DNA of 5,500 bases from Thiobacillaceae bacterium (GTDB lineage: Bacteria; Pseudomonadota; Gammaproteobacteria; Burkholderiales; Thiobacillaceae). Position 1 is the stretch's first letter. The number at the start of each line of letters is the position of its first letter. Location: contig JAAPAA010000118.1 in assembly GCA_012274165.1 (NCBI GenBank), forward strand, positions 1 to 5,500. The letters are read 5' to 3'. Below, one piece after another: positions 1 to 5,006 of the stretch. Position numbers and translations under genes: made by a program. The notes under the pieces were generated by a model. It was given only the letters and a program-made list of their open reading frames with translations, had not been told where the DNA came from and did not search any database.

Positions 1-1121
1 ACTTCGTGAACTCGCAGGTCCGGCGCATTGGGCAGACCGATCAAGGTTCGCGGCTTCAGCGATGCTTGAACCTGGACTTTGATGCGCGGTGCATTCATGA
101 AGACGTCATGGCCGCTGAGCCCATCTCCGTACCAAGACCTCGAATCGATGCCGTCTTCAACCAATGCTGCCCTGAGATTGTCGGCTTGGCGGGATGATTT
201 GCATTGAAGCAGGACATACGTGCAACTGATGGCCGGCGGTCCCCACAGGCGGTTTTCGATGCCTGCAGCCTTGAATTCGGCCTGGTAAACCTTGAATACG
301 CGCAGCAACCTGGCGTGTTTGCGGTCCCAGTCGTCAAGCTCGGCCAAAGCGACTGCGGCGGTGTACTCCGGCATTTTTCCGTTGATGCTCGCAACTTTCG
401 TGTTTCTGCTGCCCTCGAATCCAAAGTTGAGGCATTGCAAGACCCGATGCGCAAGCGGGGTGCCCGTGGTGATGACGCAGCCTCCTTCTCCCGATCCAAA
501 GGATTTGGTCGCATGAAAGCTCAGCGCCAGCGGAATTGTGCCCAAGGCGACAGCCGGACAATCTGTCAGCAGGTCGAAGCACGCGGCACCGTCAATCACT
601 ATCGGAATACCGGTACGGCGCTCAAAAGACTGCCACGGCATCTGCCGCACAAGCCGGCCGAATGGCGCCACCGGCAGGACCACGCCGACGCGCTCGAGCA
701 GGTTCGGTTCTGCGAGCAGGTCCTCGGCAAGAAAAGTCCAGCCACTAGCGCGGCAACTGGCCAAAACGGGTTCGTAGCCGCACAGCTGCGCGGCCAGGCC
801 GGTCGCGGTGAACGTGAAGTCCGGCACGATGGCCAGCGGCCGTTCCTTGGTCGCCCGACCGGCCGTGGCGAGGATCGCGGCCACCAGCGCCGACGTGCCG
901 GAATTGGCGCAAACCACACTTTCCGGCGGCACGGAAAATCTGGCGCACAGCCGCGCGCTCAGTTCCTCGACCAGCGGACCCCAGTTCGAATAGATTCGGG
1001 TCTGGTCAATGCGCTCGAGGTAAGGTAACAGCTTGCCGGCGCTCGGAAGCCGAGGACGCGATACCGGTATCGGCCCGCGGGCCGGGCGAATCGCGTGGCC
1101 AGGTTTGATCGTGGTCGTCAC
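1..1121 (-). CDS. DegT/DnrJ/EryC1/StrS family PLP-dependent sugar aminotransferase (3' end outside window)
   Basis: This cytoplasmic enzyme class transfers an amino group, usually from glutamate, to a keto-sugar nucleotide, making amino-sugar donors for surface glycans. The frame is open with no stop from the GTG at 1119-1121 to the left edge, giving 373 full codons. That is close to the usual family length, so only a short tail should be missing. Motifs in order: YSNWGPLVEEL (about residues 41-51), the cofactor phosphate loop NSGTSA (S74-T76), PDFTFTAT (about 97-104), VIDGAACFD with the probable pyridine-binding Asp177, and SFHATKSFGSGEGG with the probable Schiff-base Lys206. NGKMPEYTAA and IGLPNAPDL near the C-terminus are also family hallmarks. 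The GTG start overlaps the TGA of the upstream kpsC-like gene (GTGA, 1118-1121) and has no strong Shine-Dalgarno sequence, so it is probably translated by coupling. The sugar substrate cannot be named from sequence; GlcNAc- or deoxyhexose-derived 3- or 4-keto sugars are usual. Confidence 0.9.
   Translation of the reverse strand, partial: MTTTIKPGHAIRPARGPIPVSRPRLPSAGKLLPYLERIDQTRIYSNWGPLVEELSARLCARFSVPPESVVCANSGTSALVAAILATAGRATKERPLAIVPDFTFTATGLAAQLCGYEPVLASCRASGWTFLAEDLLAEPNLLERVGVVLPVAPFGRLVRQMPWQSFERRTGIPIVIDGAACFDLLTDCPAVALGTIPLALSFHATKSFGSGEGGCVITTGTPLAHRVLQCLNFGFEGSRNTKVASINGKMPEYTAAVALAELDDWDRKHARLLRVFKVYQAEFKAAGIENRLWGPPAISCTYVLLQCKSSRQADNLRAALVEDGIDSRSWYGDGLSGHDVFMNAPRIKVQVQASLKPRTLIGLPNAPDLRVHE
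1118..1121 (-). promoter_or_regulatory. GTGA stop/start overlap coupling kpsC-like gene to aminotransferase
   Basis: Read on the minus strand, the four bases GTGA contain the GTG start of the aminotransferase and the TGA stop of the kpsC-like gene. Such overlaps normally mean that the terminating ribosome re-initiates on the next gene, keeping the two products in fixed ratio. Only a weak AGG lies a few bases upstream, which fits dependence on coupling. Confidence 0.75.
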
Positions 1122-2164
1122 GGCCTGGCCAGGAATGGGCGAACCAACCGTCGCCACCACGGGTCTCGCGAGGGCCGGGCGGCGCGCCAGAGCAGCAACT
1201 CGTCCAATGCCTGCTCGGGGGTGCAACGCTGGCCAGTGGCTCGGCTGACATAGACTGGGTAGCGCAGCAACGCACCGGCCACCAGCTCGTCCAATTCCAG
1301 CCGGCGCGTGCGGCGGGGATTCGGATGCTGGTCTTGGGTGAGACCCCACCCCGCATAAAACGGCTGGCCCCAGCACACGACTGACTTGCGCCGCAGCAGC
1401 GCCTCGAAGCCGGCTAGCGAAGTCAGCACGTGCAATTCGTCGGATTGCAGCACCAGGTCATGCATGGAGCCTTCGAGTACCAACTCGTTGCAATGCTCGC
1501 GGGCCTGCGCCTCGCCCGCACCCTGCGCGCGCAGCCCGGCCACCACGTCGGGGTGAGGCTTGTACACCAGCCAAGCCTCAGGCCTGGCTTCGCGCACGGC
1601 CCTGAGCAGCGCGAGGTTGGTGCGAATGCCGGGCGTGGCGCACTGAATCGACGCGTCGGATTCGACTTGGCCGGCCACCAGCACCACCGGCCGGTCGCCG
1701 GCGGGGCGACGCCAGGTGCGCGGCGCCAGGTTGTACTTCGTCAGCCCCGCGCCAACGATCCGCTCTCTCAGCGCCGCCGCTCGTGCCAGTTCTTCGGCGC
1801 CAAAGCGCACCTGCTGCAACATCGCCTCCAGCATGCTCGGCCGGCGGGCGTCGTAGTAAATGCCCTGCTCATCCATCACCCAGGAGATCGGGCGCGTCAG
1901 GTCGGCGCCCAGTCCGACCGACCGCAGGAAGCCGTCTTCCAGGCGCACGATACGTGCGGTCGCGGGTGTTCCCTCAGGCGGCGCCCCGCTGCCCCAGAGC
2001 AGCAGGCGCGCTCCCGCGGGCACGCTGGCGCCGCGGTCGACGAACCGCACGTCTCCTGGCGCCGCGAATTGACGCACATAAGCCCTCTTGCGCCGGGAAA
2101 AGCCGTGGGCGTAGACAGGCCCATCGAATGCCGGACCCACGAACTGCGGATGGTCAGTGATCAT
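1118..2164 (-). CDS. Single-domain KpsC-like capsule polysaccharide protein, probable beta-Kdo transferase
   Basis: KpsC proteins act at the cytoplasmic face of the inner membrane and add beta-Kdo residues to the phosphatidylglycerol anchor of exported capsules. About 348 residues from ATG 2164. Motifs: VYAHGFSRRKRAYVRQF (17-33), LLLWGSG (54-60), RLEDGFLRSVGLG (74-86), DEQGIYYDARRPSMLE (98-113), GQVESDASI (165-173), YKPHPDV (201-207), LTSLAGFEALL (247-257) and GQPFYAGWGLT (266-276), then a C-terminal LDELVAGAL...YPVYV block. All are hallmarks of the capsule synthesis family. Classical KpsC carries two such domains in about 670 residues; this protein is one half-sized unit. Start choice: the frame stays open up to 2629, but that stretch lies antisense to the GT31-like gene and shows no family similarity. 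ATG 2164 lacks a clear Shine-Dalgarno. GTG 2185 has GGAG (2197-2200) 11 bases upstream and would add seven residues. It is the first gene of a two-gene unit with the aminotransferase. Confidence 0.87.
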   Translation of the reverse strand: MITDHPQFVGPAFDGPVYAHGFSRRKRAYVRQFAAPGDVRFVDRGASVPAGARLLLWGSGAPPEGTPATARIVRLEDGFLRSVGLGADLTRPISWVMDEQGIYYDARRPSMLEAMLQQVRFGAEELARAAALRERIVGAGLTKYNLAPRTWRRPAGDRPVVLVAGQVESDASIQCATPGIRTNLALLRAVREARPEAWLVYKPHPDVVAGLRAQGAGEAQAREHCNELVLEGSMHDLVLQSDELHVLTSLAGFEALLRRKSVVCWGQPFYAGWGLTQDQHPNPRRTRRLELDELVAGALLRYPVYVSRATGQRCTPEQALDELLLWRAARPSRDPWWRRLVRPFLARP

Positions 2165-2229
2165 TGACGTAAGCCGGTCTCGCACCCAAGAAGAAGCTCC
2201 CCTGTTCGCCTTAGAATGAATCCGACCAG

Positions 2230-2247
2230 AAGCGGGCCGGCCCGCTT
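2230..2247. repeat. 18-bp perfect palindrome, possible operator or hairpin
   Basis: The sequence aagcgggccggcccgctt is identical to its reverse complement. As RNA it could fold into a 7-bp stem with a CCGG loop. No U-tract follows on either strand, so it is not a normal intrinsic terminator. Its position, about 65 bases upstream of the kpsC-like start and 228 bases upstream of the TTG start, suits a dimeric regulator site or a leader hairpin of the kpsC-like transcript. Confidence 0.5.
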
Positions 2248-2462
2248 GGCGGCTCCGCAATTTACACCGATTCTGGCATTCAACGACCCATGGTATGACT
2301 CGTTGTTCTTCTTCTGTGATGGTAGCGGATTTAATCACGTTGAAAGTGATCTTCTGCGAGATGTTCGCTGCGCAGATTGCTTCATTTCGGAATGTCGTTG
2401 TGCAGCTCCCCGAAACTGCACGAATTTTTGGCGCGGTGTCATAGAGAAACCTTGGCAAGATT

Positions 2463-2466
2463 GGAG
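2463..2466 (+). promoter_or_regulatory. Ribosome binding site GGAG that decides the TTG start at 2475
   Basis: GGAG lies 8 bases before TTG 2475, ideal spacing. The next in-frame ATG is codon 83, inside the conserved fold, so no other start gives a whole enzyme. This supports the rare TTG codon as the true start. Confidence 0.7.
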
Positions 2467-2474
2467 TTGCAGCA

Positions 2475-3305
2475 TTGATCCAGCCGCCTTCCCCTGTCAT
2501 CGAAGCTTCCGAACCCCGCTTCGTCGATCCTGGCGGCGTCAAGCTGCTGATCGCGGTCCTGACCTGCGACAAGTACGAACACCGGGCCGCTGGCATCAGG
2601 AAATCCTGGCTCAAGCTGGCGCCCTCCAACTACCGGGTGCTATTCGTCCATGGCCGTCCTGGCCAGCCGGAAGGTATCGAGGGCGACCGCCTGTACCTGG
2701 ATTGCCCCGAATCGTACGAAATGCTTCCTAGAAAGATTCGTGCGCTCCTCAACTATTCCTTGCGCCATTTCGATTTCGACTATCTGTTCAAGACGGATGA
2801 CGACACTTATCTGGACCTGGAACGCTTCATTGCTTTTGACAAGAAAGAAGCCGACTACATTGGCGAATTCAGCAAGCCGCCGATTCTTGACATTGACATT
2901 GACATTTGCCGGACCTGGCACGTCGGAAAGTGCGCCGACAAGGCCTACGAAGTGCCGTACGCGCGCCCCTATGTCTGTGAATGGGCGACAGGTGGCGGCT
3001 ACTTCCTCAGCCACCGCGCCGTCGAAATCGCCGCGGCGAAGATTGAAGACACCTTCGCTGGCAATCTCTTCGAGGATGTGATGATCGGAGAAGCCTTGAC
3101 GCTCGATCCTGAGGTCGAGGTGCTGCGCACCCGGTACGGAGCGATGGGTGTGATCAATCCACTGCTGCCGAAGGACATGTGGTACGTCCAGCGGCTGCTG
3201 CTGGAAAAGCGGGCGTTGGCGGAGGAGGTGTTCGCGTTGCGGCGCCAAAGCCGCGAGCTTTCGATGATCGGCGGACCGCAGCAGGATGGCGCGCATGAGG
3301 GCTGA
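2475..3305 (+). CDS. GT31-like (beta-1,3-galactosyltransferase / fringe-like) glycosyltransferase
   Basis: Predicted GT-A fold enzyme that transfers a hexose, often galactose or GlcNAc in this family, onto a glycan. 276 residues from a TTG start chosen for its GGAG site. A hydrophobic first strand KLLIAVLTCDKY (23-34) is followed by IRKSWLK (41-47), YRVLFVHG (53-60), LYLDCPESYEMLPRK (73-87), the metal-binding DxD-type motif FKTDDDTY (D108-D110), WHVGKC, a glycine-rich acceptor loop ATGGGYFLS (171-179) and EDVMIG (E200-G205). The order matches the Galactosyl_T/GT31 family, best known from eukaryotes. The enzymes there are Golgi type II membrane proteins; this one has no membrane segment or signal peptide and should be cytoplasmic. 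The last 40 residues are charged and leucine-rich and may form a helix or coiled coil. A tandem hexamer encodes LDIDIDI (138-144). The 3' end overlaps the next gene's start by 11 bases. Donor and acceptor cannot be told from sequence. Confidence 0.8.
   Translation: MIQPPSPVIEASEPRFVDPGGVKLLIAVLTCDKYEHRAAGIRKSWLKLAPSNYRVLFVHGRPGQPEGIEGDRLYLDCPESYEMLPRKIRALLNYSLRHFDFDYLFKTDDDTYLDLERFIAFDKKEADYIGEFSKPPILDIDIDICRTWHVGKCADKAYEVPYARPYVCEWATGGGYFLSHRAVEIAAAKIEDTFAGNLFEDVMIGEALTLDPEVEVLRTRYGAMGVINPLLPKDMWYVQRLLLEKRALAEEVFALRRQSRELSMIGGPQQDGAHEG
2887..2904 (+). repeat. Three exact tandem copies of TTGACA inside the GT31-like gene
   Basis: The hexamer TTGACA is repeated three times without interruption. 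Each unit spans two codons, so copy-number change would keep the frame and only lengthen or shorten the Asp-Ile run (residues 139-144), which lies between the DxD motif and the WHVGKC motif. Confidence 0.8.
3283..3286 (+). promoter_or_regulatory. Ribosome binding site AGGA favouring ATG 3295 for the GT2 gene
   Basis: AGGA sits 8 bases before ATG 3295. The earlier in-frame ATG at 3286 overlaps this site and would have no spacer, so 3295 is the better start. The gene then overlaps the GT31-like gene by 11 bases. Confidence 0.6.
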
Positions 3306-3827
3306 CGGGCGAGCGCTGGTCAGCGTCGTCATGCCTGTCTACAACTCGGCGGAGTTCCTGCGCGCCAGCGTTTCCTCCGCTTTGGAACAGACTTGGGGCG
3401 ACATCGAACTCATTTGCGTCGATGACGGCTCCACGGACGAATCGCTGGCGATACTTGAAGACTTGCAGCGTCGCGATGACAGAATCAAGATCGTCGCGTT
3501 TCCTTTCAATCGAGGAGTCGGCCCAGCGCATCGAGAAAGGAAACGTAGGATTCGGCGGCGGTATCAATTGCTTCGTTCCGCACCGCCATCCTCAAGGCCG
3601 CCAAGGTGGCACTGATAGAACACATCGTGTATGTCTATCGCCACTACCACATGACTTCAACGACGCGAAAACCTCCCGAGCTCAAGAGCCTGCTGGATGT
3701 GATTGACTTCCGTCGCCGCATCGCACGGCTCTTTGTGGCACATGGAATTCCCGAGACCGGCGTCCGGTTTGTGAGCGCGCTATCCCTCCCGGCCCTGAAG
3801 GACCGGGTTTCTCGCGCAAGTCGATGA
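3295..3827 (+). pseudogene. Decayed family 2 glycosyltransferase (N- and C-terminal pieces, middle lost, frame broken)
   Basis: The first 79 codons are a clear GT2 N-terminus: LVSVVMPVYNSAEFLRASV (8-26), ELICVDDGSTDES (38-50) with the nucleotide-binding aspartates, and FPFNRGVGPA (69-78). GT2 enzymes should continue with a conserved ARN...G loop and a central DxD block. Instead the frame runs into an arginine-rich nonsense tail and stops at 3613-3615. A typical GT2 C-terminal segment appears in another frame from about 3549 to the TGA at 3825-3827: DSAAVSIASF, KVALIEHIVYVYRHY, ELKSLLDVIDFRRRIA. A third frame at 3527-3550 reads RIEKGNVG, which could be the segment just before it. About 100 residues or more, including the DxD motif, are therefore missing, plus at least one frameshift. 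The product should be inactive. Its original role was probably adding one sugar to the repeat unit. A sequencing error could explain the frameshift but not the missing centre. Confidence 0.75.
3824..3827 (+). promoter_or_regulatory. ATGA overlap between GT2 remnant and deacetylase
   Basis: The deacetylase ATG (3824-3826) overlaps the TGA (3825-3827) that ends the C-terminal GT2 frame. Upstream bases show no good Shine-Dalgarno. The overlap is a relic of the intact operon and suggests translational coupling. Confidence 0.7.
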
Positions 3828-4807
3828 AACCTCGCGCCCTCATCCTGATGTACCACCGCGTCGCCCGCGCCGGGATCGATCCGTGGTGGATGTGCGTGTC
3901 GCCTGAAAATTTTGCCGCGCAGTTGCAGGCCATCAAGCAGTTCGGCACGCCGATGTCGCTGGCTGATTTCGCCCGCGGCCAGAAAGATGGCGTTCTGCCC
4001 GAGCGTCCCATCGTCGTCACATTCGATGACGGCTACGTGGACAATTTCGAGGTGGCCCTGCCGCTGCTGCGTCAATATCAGGTGCCCGCCACGGTGTTCA
4101 TCACCACCCACAACATCGATACCCGTCGTGAGTTCTGGTGGGACCGCTTGGAAAGCATCTTGCTCACACCGGGCCAATTGCCCGACAAATTGACGCTCGA
4201 CCTTCCGGCGGGCGATTTGACCTGGGCTCTGGAAGACGCCAGCAGCTTGACCATTGGGCAATTGCAGCGCGAGCGAGATACCGCCGCATGGCGCGCTGCT
4301 CCGGGAACAAGGTTGCGATTCTTCCACGACGTTTGGAAGGCCTTGTGGCCGCTCGCACATGACTTGCGGGAGATCGCCATCGACAAAGTCGCTGACTGGG
4401 CTGGTCGGGGAGCAGAACAGCCCTCCACCCGCAGGACGATGAGCTCCTCGGAAATCAGCAGCATGGCCGAGGATGCGCTGGTAACAATCGGGGCTCACAC
4501 GGTCCATCACCTGCCGCTTAGCGCTCACTCATTTGACGAGCAGTCGAGGCAAATCCGGGACAGCCAGATTTGTTTGCAGCAAATCATTGGCAAACCCGTC
4601 ACTGCGTTTGCCTATCCCCACGGCGAGTATTCACCCGCGACGGTTGGGATCCTTCAGGCGTCGGGTTTCGAGTGCGCCGTAACCACTTCCTCCGGACCTG
4701 CCCCGATCGCCGCGAACCCAATGCTCCTTCCTCGCATCGGGATCAGGGACGTCTCCGGCAATCAATTGCTCGCTCAGCTGGACGCGCTATTCGGTCGACC
4801 GGTGTAA
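3824..4807 (+). CDS. Polysaccharide deacetylase family protein (NodB homology domain, CE4)
   Basis: Metal-dependent enzyme that removes N- or O-acetyl groups from glycans. 327 residues with no signal peptide, so it probably acts in the cytoplasm on a nucleotide sugar or lipid-linked intermediate, or on material during assembly. It opens with the family strand ALILMYHRV (5-13) and DPWWMCVSPENFAAQL (19-34). Motif 1 is VTFDDGYVDN with catalytic D68 and metal ligand D69. Motif 2 is GAHTVHH with metal ligands H225 and H229. FAYPHGEYS (262-270) follows, then GFECAVTTSSG and LLPRIGIRD near the end. An insert of roughly 100 residues between motif 1 and motif 2 (WWDRLES...WALEDAS) is common in the surface-polysaccharide subgroup. 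The ATG overlaps the TGA of the GT2 remnant as ATGA (3824-3827) and has no clear Shine-Dalgarno, so it originally relied on coupling. All metal ligands are present and the gene looks functional. The substrate is unknown. Confidence 0.93.
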   Translation: MKPRALILMYHRVARAGIDPWWMCVSPENFAAQLQAIKQFGTPMSLADFARGQKDGVLPERPIVVTFDDGYVDNFEVALPLLRQYQVPATVFITTHNIDTRREFWWDRLESILLTPGQLPDKLTLDLPAGDLTWALEDASSLTIGQLQRERDTAAWRAAPGTRLRFFHDVWKALWPLAHDLREIAIDKVADWAGRGAEQPSTRRTMSSSEISSMAEDALVTIGAHTVHHLPLSAHSFDEQSRQIRDSQICLQQIIGKPVTAFAYPHGEYSPATVGILQASGFECAVTTSSGPAPIAANPMLLPRIGIRDVSGNQLLAQLDALFGRPV

Positions 4808-5006
4808 TCCGGACTTCATCGCAGCCGCTGCAACAGGGCTTCGACGCACTCGAAATGCTGCGCCCAGGCTGGCGTTGCAAAGTGCTGCACGCACGCCCAG
4901 GTTTTCCGCTAGCTCAGCTAATCGCTGATGTTTTGCCTGTTGGGTTGTACCGTTGATCATCTTGAGATCAGCTGCAGCATGTCTGCCGCCGTACGGATGA
5001 CGCCTT
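4808..5006. other. Intergenic region between convergent genes
   Basis: The stretch separates the deacetylase stop from the 3' end of the minus-strand gene at the right edge. I see no strong intrinsic terminator: the best hairpin (TCAGC/GCTGA, 4914-4928, followed by TGTTTT) has only a 5-bp stem. A possible coding scrap on the minus strand is listed separately. Confidence 0.5.
4816..4908 (-). pseudogene. Possible C-terminal scrap of a lost minus-strand gene
   Basis: Between an in-frame TAG (4909-4911) and a TGA (4816-4818) the minus strand reads about 30 residues containing WACVQHFATPAWAQHF and then VEALLQRLR. The aromatic and leucine pattern looks like a real amphipathic C-terminus, as at the end of many glycosyltransferases, rather than random translation. 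No start codon or conserved domain lies upstream in this frame, and I cannot name a family. It may be the leftover tail of a gene removed by recombination, or chance. Confidence 0.25.

Larger units (their letters stand above)
2165..2474. other. Gene-free divergent intergenic region
   Basis: About 310 bases separate the two divergent units, so promoters for both must lie here or just inside the genes. GC content is about 48% over 2281-2460, well below the flanking kpsC-like gene. I see an 18-bp palindrome (2230-2247), three GTGAT/ATCAC half-sites (2316-2350) and a GGAG ribosome site just before the TTG start. TAGAAT (2212-2217) resembles a -10 box but has no -35 partner at 16-18 bases. No sigma-70 promoter is convincing on either strand. 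The open frames crossing the region show no coding character. Confidence 0.6.

Noticed and set aside
204..1028. Plus-strand 274-residue open frame
   Set aside because: It lies antisense to the aminotransferase, whose minus-strand frame holds all expected motifs. The plus frame is arginine- and glutamine-rich with no family signal.
1430..2167. Plus-strand 245-residue open frame
   Set aside because: It is the antisense shadow of the kpsC-like gene, an effect of high GC, with no recognisable domain.
2165..2217. TTGACG (2165-2170) and TAGAAT (2212-2217) as a sigma-70 promoter
   Set aside because: The boxes are 41 bases apart, far beyond the 16-18 needed.
2453..2471. Sigma-54-like promoter TGGCA...TTGCA just before the TTG start
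   Set aside because: The two elements are 9 bases apart instead of the 6 required, and they overlap the ribosome site.
2165..2629. N-terminal extension of the kpsC-like gene up to an ATG at 2629
   Set aside because: The extra 155 residues have no similarity to the family and would be antisense to the start and ribosome site of the GT31-like gene; ATG 2164 or GTG 2185 fits the family N-terminus.
2216..2731. Plus-strand 171-residue frame through the divergent intergenic region
   Set aside because: It is rich in Cys, Trp and Arg, runs out of frame into the GT31-like gene, and has no ribosome site; treated as chance.
2640..3332. Minus-strand 230-residue frame
   Set aside because: Antisense to the GT31-like gene; no family signal.
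3644..4528. Minus-strand 294-residue frame
   Set aside because: Antisense to the deacetylase, whose plus-strand frame has all catalytic motifs.
4914..4934. Intrinsic terminator after the deacetylase
   Set aside because: The stem is only 5 bp and the T-run is interrupted; too weak to call.
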